Source of the DNA: Hydractinia symbiolongicarpus
Taxonomy: Eukaryota > Cnidaria > Hydrozoa > Anthoathecata > Hydractiniidae
NCBI RefSeq assembly: GCF_029227915.1
Contig: NC_079883.1
Span: 868,001-932,000, forward strand
Reading direction: 5' to 3'
Length of the DNA stretch: 64,000 nucleotides
Part shown: positions 11,700-24,048 of the stretch, piece after piece
How positions within the stretch are numbered: the stretch's first letter is position 1
Layout of the letters: each line of letters begins with the position of its first letter
Program-made: the position numbers and the translations under genes
Notes under the pieces: generated by a model
What the model was told of the DNA's origin: nothing
Database searches by the model: none
Seen by the model: only the letters and a program-made list of their open reading frames with translations

Positions 11700-12917
11700 G
11701 TAAACTCATTTCCAGAACGATTTTTTAAATTATCTTTTCACCACTAAAACGCATGACACTTGTAGTTTTCAAAAATGTTTTCATTTTTGATGAGACGCTG
11801 AATAAAAGATGTTTAATCGCCGGCAAACGAAAACCCGCGATATCCCGTAAATCCCGGACTCGGCCCGTATAGTCAAAAGTATACAAAGAAAGTACCCAGG
11901 GAGTAAACTCATTTCCCGAACGATTTTTTAAATTATTTTCTCACCACTAAAACGCAAGAGACTTGTAGTTTTCAAAAATGTTTTCATTTTTGATGAGACG
12001 CTGAATAAAAGAAGTTTAATCGCCGGCAAACGAAAACCCGCGATTTCCTGTAAATTCCGGGCTTGGCCCGTATAGTCGAATGTATACAAAGAAAGTACCC
12101 TGTGAGTAAACTCATTTCCCGAACGATTTTTTAAATTATTTTTTCACCACTAAAACGCAAGAGACTTGTAGTTTTCAAAAATGTTTTCATTTTTGATGAG
12201 ACGCTGAATAAAAGAAGTTTAATCGCCGGCAAACGAAAACCCGGGATTTCCCGTAAATTCCGGGCTTGACCCGTATAGTCGAATGTATACAAAGAAAGTA
12301 CCCTGTGAGTAAACTCATTTCCAGAACGATTTTTTAAATTATCTTTTCACCACTAAAACGCATGACACTTGTAGTTTTCAAAAATGTTTTCATTTTTGAT
12401 GAGACGCTGAATAAAAGATGTTTAATCGCCGGCAAACGAAAACCCGCGATATCCCGTAAATCCCGGACTCGGCCCGTATAGTCAAAAGTATACAAAGAAA
12501 GTACCCAGGGAGTAAACTCATTTCCCGAACGATTTTTTAAATTATTTTCTCACCACTAAAACGCAAGAGACTTGTAGTTTTCAAAAATGTTTTCATTTTT
12601 GATGAGACGCTGAATAAAAGAAGTTTAATCGCCGGCAAACGAAAACCCGCGATTTCCTGTAAATTCCGGGCTTGGCCCGTATAGTCGAATGTATACAAAG
12701 AAAGTACCCTGTGAGTAAACTCATTTCCCGAACGATTTTTTAAATTATTTTTTCACCACTAAAACGCAAGAGACTTGTAGTTTTCAAAAATGTTTTCATT
12801 TTTGATGAGACGCTGAATAAAAGAAGTTTAATCGCCGGCAAACGAAAACCCGGGATTTCCCGTAAATTCCGGGCTTGACCCGTATAGTCGAATGTATACA
12901 AAGAAAGTACCCTGTGA
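11700..12917 (+). repeat. 3-monomer tandem duplication (2 x 609 bp)
   Basis: The rare TGACACTTGTAG mark at 11755 recurs at 12364, exactly 609 bp away. CGCGATATCCCG and CGGGCTTGACCCG also recur at the same spacing. A third, separate copy begins around 13530 (mark at 13582, exactly six monomers further) and a fourth homologous site is at 18253. Confidence 0.9.
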
Positions 12918-15900
12918 GTAAACTCATTTCCCGAACGATTTTTTAAATTATTTTTTTACCACTAAAACGCAAGAGACTTGTAGTTTTCAAAAATGTTTTC
13001 ATTTTTGATGAGACGCTGAATAAAAGAAGTTTAATCGCCGGCAAACGAAAACCCGGGAATTCCCGTAAATCCCGGACTCGGCCCGTATAGTCAAAAGTAT
13101 ACAAAGAAAATACCCAGGTAGTAAACTCATTTCCAGAACGATTTTTTAAATTATTTTCTCACCACTAAAACGCATGAGACTTGTAGTTTTCAAAAATGTT
13201 TTCATTTTTGATGAGCCGCTGAATAAAAGAAGTTTAATCGCCGGCAAACGAAAACCCACAATTTCCCGTAAATCCCGTGCTTGGCCCGTATAGTCGAGTA
13301 TATACAAAGAAAGTATCCTGTGAGTAAACTCATTTCCAAAACGATTTTTTAAATTATCTTTTCACCACTAAAACGCATGGGACTTGTAGTTTTCAAAAAT
13401 GTTTTTATTTTTGATGACACGCTGAATAGAAGAAGTTTAATCGCCGGCAAACGAAAACCCGCGAATTCCCGTAAATCCCGGACTCGGCCCGTATAGTCAA
13501 AAGTATAAAAAGAAAATACCCAGGGAGTAAACTCATTTCCAGAACGATTTTTTAAATTATCTTTTCACCACTAAAACGCATGACACTTGTAGTTTTCAAA
13601 AATGTTTTCATTTTTGATGAGACACTGAATAAAAGATGTTTAATCGCCGGCAAACGAAAACCCGCGATATCCCGTAAATCCCGGACTCGGCCCGTATAGT
13701 CAAAAGTATACAAAGAAAGTACCCAGGGAGTAAACTCATTTCCTGAACGATTTTTTAAATTATTTTCTCACCACTAAAACGCAAGAGACTTGTAGTTTTC
13801 AAAAATGTTTTCATTTTTGATGAGACGCTGAGTAAAAGAAGTTTAATTGCCGGCAAACGAAAACCCGCGATTTCCTGTAAATTCCGGGCTTGGCCCGTAT
13901 AGTCGAATGTATACAAAGAAAGTACCCTGTGAGTAAACTCATTTCCCGAACGATTTTTTAAATTATTTTTTCACCACTAAATCGCAAGAGACTTGTAGTT
14001 TTTAAAAATGTTTTCATTTTTGATGAGACGCTGAATAAAAGAAGTTTAATCGCCGGCAAACGAAAACCCGGGATTTCCCGTAAATTCCGGGCTTGACCCG
14101 TATAGTCGAATGTATACAAAGAAAGTACCCTGTGAGTAAACTCATTTCCCGAACGATTTTTTAAATTATTTTTTCACCACTAAAACGCAAGAGACTTGTA
14201 GTTTTCAAAAATGTTTTCATTTTTGATGAGACGCTGAATAAAAGAAGTTTAATCGCCGGCAAACGAAAACCCGGGAATTCCCGTAAATCCCGGACTCGGC
14301 CCGTATAGTCAAAAGTATACAAAGAAAATACCCAGGTAGTAAACTCATTTCCAGAACGATTTTTTAAATTATTTTCTCACCACTAAAACGCATGAGACTT
14401 GTAGTTTTCAAAAATGTTTTCATTTTTGATGAGCCGCTGAATAAAAGAAGTTTAATCGCCGGCAAACGAAAACCCGCAATTTCCCGTAAATCCCGTGCTT
14501 GGCTCGTATAGTCGAGTATATACAAAGAAAGTACCCTGTGAGTAAAGTCCTTTCCAGAACGATTTTTTATATTATCTTTTCACCACTAAAACGCATGAGA
14601 CTTGTAGTTTTCAAAAATGTTTTCATTTTTGATGAGACGCGAAATAAAAGAAGTTTAATCGCCGGCAAACGAAAACCCGCGATTTCCCGTAAATCCAGGG
14701 CTTGGCCCGTATAGTCGAATGTATACAAAGAAAGTACCCTGTGGGTAAATTCATTTCCCGAACGATTTTTTAAATTATTTTTTCACCACTAAAACGCATG
14801 AGACTTGTAGTTTTCAAAAATGTTTTTATTTTGGTTGACACGCTGAATAAAAGAAGTTTAATCGCCGGCAAACGAAAACCCGCGATTTCCTGTAAATTCC
14901 GGGCTTGGCCCGTATAGTCGAATGAATACAAAGAAAGTACCCTGTGAGTAAACTCATTTCCCGAACGATTTTTTAAATTATTTTTTCACCACTAAAACGC
15001 AAGAGACTTGTAGTTTTCAAAAATGTTTTCATTTTTGATGAGACGCTGAATAAAAGAAGTTTAATCGCCGGCAAACGAAAACCCGGGATTTCCCGTAAAT
15101 CCCGGACTCGGCCCGTATAGTCAAAAGTATACAAAGAAAATACCCAGGTAGTAAACTCATTTCCCGAACGATTTTTTAAATTATTTTCTCACCACTAAAA
15201 CGCATGAGACTTGTAGTTTTCAAAAATGTTTTCATTTTTGATGAGACGCGAAATAAAAGAAGTTTCATCGCCGGCAAACGAAAACCTGCGATTTCCCGTA
15301 AATCCCGTGCTTGGCTCGTATAGTCGAGTATATACAAAGAAAGTACCCTGTGAGTAAAGTCCTTTCCAGAACGATTTTTTATATTGTCTTTTCACCACTA
15401 AAACGCATGAGACTTGTAGTTTTCAAAAATGTTTTCATTTTTGATGAGACGCGAAATAAAAGAAGTTTCATCGCCGGCAAACGAAAACCTGCGATTTTCC
15501 GTAAATCCTGTGCTTGGCCCGTATAGTCGAGTATATACAAAGAAAGTATCCTGTGAGTAAACTCATTTCCAGAACGATTTTTTAAATTATCTTTTCACCA
15601 CTAAAACGCATGAGACTTGCAGTTTTCAAAAATGTTTTCATTTTTGATGAGACGCAGAATAAAAGAAGTTTAATCGCCGGCAAACGAAAACCTGCGATTT
15701 CCCGTAAATCCTGTGCTTGGCCCGTATAGTCAAAAGTATACAAAGAAAGTACCCAGGGAGTAAACTCATTTCCCGAACGATTTTTTAAATTATTTTCTCA
15801 CCACTAAAACGCAAGAGACTTGTAGTTTTCAAAAATGTTTTCATTTTTGATGAGACGCTGAATAAAAGAAGTTTAATCGCCGGCAAACGAAAACCCGCAA

Positions 15901-18619
15901 TTTCCCGTAAATCCCGTGCTTGGCTCGTATAGTCGAGTATATACAAAAAAAAAAGTACCCTGTGAGTAAAGTCCTTTCCAGAACGATTTTTTATATTATC
16001 TTTTCACCACTAAAACGCATGAGACTTGTAGTTTTCAAAAATGTTTTCATTTTTGATGAGACGCGAAATAAAAGAAGTTTAATCGCCGGCAAACGAAAAT
16101 CCGCGATTTCCCGTAAATCCAGGGCTTGGCCCGTATAGTCGAATGTATACAAAGAAAGTACCCTGTGAGTAAATTCATTTCCCGAACGATTTTTTAAATT
16201 ATTTTTTCACCACTAAAACGCATGAGACTTGTAGTTTTCAAAAATGTTTTCATTTTGGTTGACACGCTGAATAAAAGAAGTTTAATCGCCGGCAAACGAA
16301 AACCCGCGATTTCCTGTAAATTCCGGGCTTGGCCCGTATAGTCGAATGAATACAAAGAAAGTACCCTGTGAGTAAACTCATTTCCCGAACGATTTTTTAA
16401 ATTATTTTTTCACCACTAAAACGCAAGAGACTTGTAGTTTTCAAAAATGTTTTTATTTTTGATGAGACGCTGAATAAAAGAAGTTTAATCGCCGGCAAAC
16501 GAAAACCCGGGATTTCCCGTAAATCCCGGACTCGGCCCGTATAGTCAAAAGTATACAAAGAAAATACCCAGGTAGTAAACTCATTTCCAGAACGATTTTT
16601 AAATTATTTTCTCACCACTACAAACGCATGAGACTTGTAGTTTTCAAAAGTGTTTTCATTTTTGATGAGACGCTGAATAAAAGAAGTTTAATCGCCGGCA
16701 AACGAAAACCCGCAATTTCCCGTAAATCCCGTGCTTGGCTCGTATAGTCGAGTATATACAAAGAAAGTACCCTGTGAGTAAAGTCCTTTCCAGAACGATT
16801 TTTTATATTGTCTTTTCACCACTAAAACGCATGAGACTTGTAGTTTTCAAAAATGTTTTCATTTTTGATGAGACGCGAAATAAAAGAAGTTTCATCGCCG
16901 GCAAACGAAAACCTGCGATTTCCCGTAAATCTTGTGCTTGGCCCGTATAGTCGAGTATATACAAAGAAAGTATCCTGTGAGTAAACTCATTTCCAGAACG
17001 ATTTTTTAAATTATCTTTTCACCACTAAAACGCATGAGACTTGCAGTTTTCAAAAATGTTTTCATTTTTGATGAGATGCAGAATAAAAGAAGTTTAATCG
17101 CCGGCAAACGAAAACCTGCGATTTCCCGTAAATCCTGTGCTTGGCCCGTATAGTCGAGTATATACAAAGAAAGTATCCTGTGAGTAAACTCATTTCCAGA
17201 ACGATTTTTTATATTATCTTTTCACCACTAAAACGCACGAGACTTGTAGTTTTCAAAAATGTTTTCATTTTTGATGAGACGCTGAATAAAAATGTTTAAT
17301 CGCCGGCAAACGAAAACCCGCGATTTCCCGTAAATCCCGGACTCGGCCCGTATAGTCAAAAGTATACAAAGAAAGTACCCAGGGAGTAAACTCATTTCCC
17401 GAACGATTTTTTGAATTATTTTCTCACCACTAAAACGCAAGAGACTTGTAGTTTTCAAAAATGTTTTCATTTTTGATGAGACGCTGAATAAAAGAAGTTT
17501 AATCGCCGGCAAACGAAAACCCGCGATTTCCTGTAAATTCCGGGCTTGGCCCGTATAGTCGAATGTATACAAAGAAAGTACCCTGTGAGTAAACTCATTT
17601 CCCGAACGATTTTTTAAATTATTTTTTCACCACTAAAACGCAAGAGACATGTAGTTTTCAAAAATGTTTTCATTTTTGATGAGACGCTGAATAAAAGAAG
17701 TTTAATCGCCGGCAAACAAAAACCCGGGATTTCCCGTAAATCCCGGACTCGGCCCGTATAGTCAAAAGTATACAAAGAAAATACCCAGGTAGTAAACTCA
17801 TTTCCAAAACGATTTTTTAAATTATTTTCTCACCACTAAAACGCATGAGACTTGTAGTTTTCAAAAATGTTTTCATTTTTGATGAGCCGCTGAATAAAAG
17901 AAGTTTAATCGCCGGCAAACGAAAACCCGCAATTTCCCGTAAATCCCGTGCTTGGCTCGTATAGTCGATAATATACAAAGAAAGTATCCTGTGAGTAAAC
18001 TCATTTCCAAAACGATTTTTTAAATTATCTTTTGACCACTAAAACGCATGGGACTTGTAGTTTTCAAAAATGTTTTTATTTTTGATGACACGCTGAATAG
18101 AAGAAGTTTAATCGCCGGCAAACGAAAACCCGCGAATTCCCGTAAATCCCGGACTCGGCCCGTATAGTCAAAAGTATAAAAAGAAAATACCCAGGGAGTA
18201 AACTCATTTCCAGAACGATTTTTTAAATTATCTTTTCACCACTAAAACGCATGACACTTGTAGTTTTCAAAAATGTTTTCATTTTTGATGAGACGCTGAA
18301 TAAAAGATGTTTAATCGCCGGCAAACGAAAACCCGCGATTTCCCGTAAATCCCGGACTCGGCCCGTATAGTCAAAAGTATACAAAGAAAGTACCCAGGGA
18401 GTAAACTCATTTCCCGAACGATTTTTTAAATTATTTTCTCACCACTAAAACGCAAGAGACTTGTAGTTTTCAAAAATGTTTTCATTTTTGATGAGACGCT
18501 GAATAAAAGAAGTTTAATCGCCGGCAAACGAAAACCCGCGATTTCCTGTAAATTCCGGGCTTGGCCCGTATAGTCGAATGTATACAAAGAAAGTACCCTG
18601 TGAGTAAACTCATTTCCCG
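12918..18619 (+). repeat. Mosaic domain, partly duplicated at 4,671-bp offset
   Basis: The marks GGGACTTG (13379) and GACACTTG (13582) recur at 18050 and 18253, both 4,671 bp away, so 13.3-14.0 kb and 18.0-18.65 kb are copies (about 23 monomers apart), with one monomer gained or lost further on. Between them, monomers with GTTTCATCGCC (about 15263, 15468, 16890) and with TTTTTTATATT alternate irregularly. Only satellite is present. Confidence 0.7.
15945..15954 (+). other. A10 run replacing CAAAGAAAG
   Basis: Most monomers read TATACAAAGAAAGTACC. This one has C followed by ten A and then GTACC, three bases longer and without the inner G. It is the largest length change I noticed in a single monomer and is most simply explained by slippage (or by a homopolymer error in the assembly). 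Confidence 0.8.
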
Positions 18620-21056
18620 AACGATTTTTTAAATTATTTTTTCACCACTAAAACGCAAGAGACTTGTAGTTTTCAAAAATGCTTTCATTTTTGATGAGAC
18701 GCTGAATAAAAGAAGTTTAATCGCCGGCAAACGAAAACCCGGGATTTCCCGTAAATCCCGGACTCGGCCCGTATAGTCAAAAGTATACAAAGAAAATACC
18801 CAGGTAGTAAACTCATTTCCAGAACGATTTTTTAAATTATTTTCTCACCACTAAAACGCATGAGACTTGTAGTTTTCAAAAATGTTTTCATTTTTGATGA
18901 GACGCTGAATAAAAGAAGTTTAATCGCCGGCAAACGAAAACCCGCAATTTCCCGTAAATCCCGTGCTTGGCTCGTATAGTCGAGTATATACAAAGAAAGT
19001 ACCCTGTGAGTAAAGTCCTTTCCAGAACGATTTTTTATATTGTCTTTTCACCACTAAAACGCATGAGACTTGTAGTTTTCAAAAATGTTTTCATTTTTGA
19101 TGAGACGCGAAATAAAAGAAGTTTAATCGCCGGCAAACGAAAACCCGCGATTTCCCGTAAATCCCGGGCTTGGCCCGTATATTCGAATGTATACAAAAAA
19201 AGTACCCTGTGAGTAAACTCATTTCCCGAACGATTTTTTAAATTATTTTTCCACCACTAAAACGCATGAGACTTGTAGTTTTCAAAAATGTTTTCATTTT
19301 TGATGAGACGCTAAATGAAAGAAGTTTAATCGCCGGCAAACGAAAACCCGCGATTTCCCGTAAATCCCGTGCTTGGCCCGTATAGTCGAGTATATACAAA
19401 GAAAGTACCCTGTGAGTAAACTCATTTCCAGAACGATTTTTTAAATTATCTTTTCACCACTAAAACGCATGAGACTTGTAGTCTTCAAAAATGTTTTCAT
19501 TTTTGATGAGACGCGGAATAAAAGAAGTTTAATCGCCGGCAAACGAAAACCCGCGATTTCCCGTAAATCCCGGTCTCGGCCCGTATAGTCAAAAGTATAC
19601 AAAGAAAATACCCAGGGAGTAAACTCATTTCACGAACGATTTTTTAAATTATTTTTTCACCACTAAAACGTATGAGACTCGTAGTTTTCAAAAATGTTTT
19701 CATTTTTGATGAGACGCTGAATAAAAGAAGTTTAATCGCCGGCAAACGAAAACCCCCGATTTCCCGTAAATCCCGGACTCGGAACGTATAGTCAAAAGTA
19801 TACAAAGAAAGTACCCTGCGAGTAAACTCATTTCCAGAACGATTTTTTAAATTATTTTTTCACCACTAAAACGCAAGAGACTTGTAGTTTTCAAAAATGT
19901 TTTCATTTTTGATGAGACGCTGAATAAAAGAAGTTTAATCGCCGGCAAACGAAAACCCGGGATTTCCCGTAAATCCCGGACTCGGCCCGTATAGTCAAAA
20001 GTATACAAAGAAAATACCCAGGTAGTAAACTCATTTCCAGAACGATTTTTTAAATTATTTTCTCACCACTAAAACGCATGAGACTTGTAGTTTTCAAAAA
20101 TGTTTTCATTTTTGATGAGACGCTGAATAAAAGAAGTTTAATCGCCGGCAAACGAAAACCCGCAATTTCCCGTAAATCCCGTGCTTGGCTCGTATAGTCG
20201 AGTATATACAAAGAAAGTACCCTGTGAGTAAAGTCCTTTCCAGAACGATTTTTTATATTGTCTTTTCACCACTAAAACGCATGAGACTTGTAGTTTTCAA
20301 AAATGTTTTCATTTTTGATGAGACGCGAAATAAAAGAAGTTTAATCGCCGGCAAACGAAAACCCGCGATTTCCCGTAAATCCCGGGCTTGGCCCGTATAT
20401 TCGAATGTATACAAAAAAAGTACCCTGTGAGTAAACTCATTTCCCGAACGATTTTTTAAATTATTTTTTCACCACTAAAACGCATGAGACTTGTAGTTTT
20501 CAAAAATGTTTTTATTTTTGATGAGACGCTGAATGAAAGAAGTTTAATCGCCGGCAAACGAAAACCCGCGATTTCCCGTAAATCCCGTGCTTGGCCTGTA
20601 TAGTCGAGTATATACAAAGAAAGTACCCTGTGAGTAAACTCATTTCCAGAACGATTTTTTAAATTATCTTTTCACCACTAAAACGCATGAGACTTGTAGT
20701 CTTCAAAAATGTTTTCATTTTTGATGAGACGCGGAATAAAAGAAGTTTAATCGCCGGCAAACGAAAACCCGCGATTTCCCGTAAATCCCTGTCTCGGCCC
20801 GTATAGTCAAAAGTATACAAAGAAAATACCCAGGGAGTAAACTCATTTCCAGAACGATTTTTTAAATTATTTTTTCACCACTAAAACGTATGAGACTCGT
20901 AGTTTTCAAAAATGTTTTCATTTTTGATGAGACGCTGAATAAAAGAAGTTTAATCGCCGGCAAACGAAAACCCCCGATTTCCCGTAAATCCCGGACTCGG
21001 TCCCGTATAGTCAAAAGTATACAAAGAAAGTACCCTGCGAGTAAACTCATTTCAAG
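18620..21056 (+). repeat. 6-monomer higher-order repeat, two copies (1,218 bp)
   Basis: Units are about 18620-19838 and 19839-21056. The GTGAGTAAAGTCC/TTTTTTATATT monomer starts at 18974 and 20192 (exactly 1,218 apart). CCCCCGATTTCCCG (about 19753 and 20971) and the TAGTCTTC monomer recur at the same spacing. Differences include CGGAACGTATAG against CGGTCCCGTATAG. To the right the pattern changes to the 14-monomer unit. Confidence 0.9.
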
Positions 21057-21207
21057 AACGATTTTTTAAATTATCTTTTCACCACTAAAACGCACGAGAC
21101 TTGTAGTTTTCAAAAATGTTTTCATTTTTGATGAGACGCTGAATAAAAGAAGTTTAATCGCCGGCAAACGAAAACCCGCGAATTCCCGTAAATCCCGGAC
21201 TCGGCCC

Positions 21208-24048
21208 GTATAGTGAAATGTATACAAAGAAAATACCCAGGGAGTAAACTCATTTCCAGAATGATTTTTTAAATTATCTTTTCACCACTAAAACGCATGA
21301 GACTTGTAGTTTTCAAAAATGTTTTCACTTTTGATGAGACGCAGAATAAAAGATGTTTAATCGCCGGCAAACGAAAACCCGCGATTTCCCGTAAATCCCG
21401 GACTCGGCCCGTATAGTCAAAAGTATACAAAGAAAATACCCAGGGAGTAAACTCATTTCCAGAATGATTTTTTAAATTATCTTTTCACCACTAAAACGCA
21501 TGAGACTTGTAGTTTTCAAAAATGTTTTCACTTTTGATGAGACGCAGAATAAAAGATGTTTAATCGCCGGCAAACGAAAACCCGCGATTTCCCGTAAATC
21601 CCGGACTCGGCCCGTATAGTCAAAAGTATACAAAGAAAGTACCCATGGAATAAACTCATTTCCCGAACGATTTTTTAAATTATTTTTTTACCACTAAAAC
21701 GCAAGAGACTTGTAGTTTCCAAAAATGTTTTCACTTTTGATAAGACGCTGAATAAAAGATGTTTAATCGCCAGCAAACGAAAACCCGCGATTTCCTGTAA
21801 ATCCCGGGCTTGGCCCGTATAGTCGAATGTATACAAAGAAAGTACCCTGAGAGTAAACTCATTTCCCGAACGATTTTTAAATTATCTTTTCACCACTAAA
21901 ACGCATGAGACTTGTAGTTTTCAAAAATGCTTTCATTTTTGATGAGACGCTGAATAAAAGAAGTTTAATCGCCGGCAAACGAAAACCCGCGAATTCCCGT
22001 AAATCCCGGACTCGGCCCGTATAGTCAAAAGTATACAAAGAAAATACACAGGGAGTAAACTCATTTCCCGAACGATTTTTTAAATTATTTTTTCACCACT
22101 AAAACGCATGAGACTTGTAGTTTTCAAAAATGTTTTCATTTTTAATGAGACGCTTAATAAAAGAAGTTTAATCGCCGGCAAACAAAAACCCGCCATTTCC
22201 CGTAAATGCCGGGCTTGGTCCGTATAGTCGAATGTATACAAAGAAAGTACCCTGTGAGTAAACTCATTTCTCGAACGATTTTTTAAATTATTTTTTCACC
22301 ACTAAAACGCATGAGACTTGTAGTTTTCAAATATGTTTTCATTTTTGATGAGACGCGAAATAAAAGAAGTTTAATCGCCGGCAAACGAAAACCCGCGATT
22401 TCCCGTAAATCCCGGACTCGGCCCGTATAGTCGAGTATATACAAAGAAAGTACCCTGCGAGTAAACTCATTTCCAGAACCATTTTTTAAGTTATCTTTTC
22501 ACCACTAAAACGCATGAGACTTGTAGTTTTCAAAAATGTTTTCATTTTTGATGAGACGCGGAATAAAAGAAGTTTAATCGCCGGCAAACGAAAACCCGCG
22601 AAATCCCGTAAATCCCGGACTCGGCCCGTATAGTCAAATGTATACAAAGAAAATACCCAGGGAGTAAACTCATTTCCAGAACGATTTTTTAAATTATCTT
22701 TTCACCACTAAAACGCATGAGACTTGTAGTTTTCAAAAATGTTTTCATTTTTGATGAGACGCCGAATAAAAGATGTTTAATTGCCGGCAAACGAAAACCC
22801 GCGATTTCCCGGAAATCCCGGATTCGGCCCGTATAGTCAAAAGTATACAAATAAAGTACCCATGGAGTAAACTCATTTCCCGAACGATTTTTTAAATTAT
22901 CTTTTCACCACTAAAACGCATGGGACTTGTAGTCTTCAAAAATGTTTTCATTTTTGATGAAACGCTGAATAGAAGAAGTTTAATCGCCGGCAAACGAAAA
23001 CCCGCGATTTCCCGTAAATCCCGTGCTTGGCCCGTATAGTCGAAGGTATACAAAGAAAGTACCCTGTGAGTAAACTCATTTCCCGAACGATTTTTTAAAT
23101 TATTTTTTCACCACTAAAACGCATGAGACTTGTAGTTTTCAAAAATGTTTTCATTTTTGATGAGACGCGGAATAAAAGAAGTTTAATCGCCGGCAAACGA
23201 AAACCTGCTATTTTCCGTAAATCCCGTGCTTGGCCCGTATAGTCGAGTATATACAAAGAAAGTATCATGTGAGTAAACTCATTTCCAGAACGATTTTTTA
23301 AATTATCTTTTCACCACTAAAACGCATGAGACTTGCAATTTTCAAAAATTTTTTCATTTTTGATGAAACGCTGAATAAAAGAAGTTTAATCGCCGGCAAA
23401 CGAAAACCCGCGATTGCCCGTAAATCCCGTGCTTGGCCCGTATAATCGAGTATATACAAAGAAAGTATTCTGTGAGTAAACTCATTTCCAGAACGATTTT
23501 TTAAATTATCTTTTCACCACTAAAACGCATGAGACTTGCAGTTTTCAAAAATGTTTTCATTTTTGATGAGACGCTAAATAAAAGAAGTTTAATCGCCGGC
23601 AAACGAAAACCCGCGATTTCCCGTAAATCCCGTACTTGGCCCGTATAATCGAGTATATACAAAGAAAGTATCCTCTGAGTAAACTCATTTCCAGAACGAT
23701 TTTTTAAATTATCTTTTCACCACTAAAACGCATGAGACTTGTAGTTTTCAAAAATGTTTTCACTTTTGATGAGACGCAGAATAAAAGATGTTTAATCGCC
23801 GGCAAACGAAAACCCGCGATTTCCCGTAAATCCCGGACTCGGCCCGTATAGTCAAAAGTATACAAAGAAAATACCCAGGGAGTAAACTCATTTCAAGAAC
23901 GATTTTTTAAATTATCTTTTCACCACTAAAACGCACGAGACTTGTAGTTTTCAAAAATGTTTTCATTTTTGATGAGACGCTGAATAAAAGAAGTTTAATC
24001 GCCGACAAACGAAAACCCGCGAATTCCCGTAAATCCCGGACTCGGCCC
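21208..24048 (+). repeat. 14-monomer higher-order unit, copy 1
   Basis: The unit is defined by the rare TATAGTGAA at its start, which recurs at 24049 and 26889. It contains monomers with a CACTTTTGATGAG hairpin flank, GTACCCTGAGAG plus a one-base-short T tract, TTTTTAATGAGACGCTTAATAAAAG (an early derived type), CAAATATG, CGAAATCCCG, CGAAGGTATAC and CTTGCAATTTTC. Compared with copy 2 it has one CACTTTTGATGAG monomer doubled and one GTACCCTGAGAG monomer fewer, so the equal length hides two compensating changes. Confidence 0.9.
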
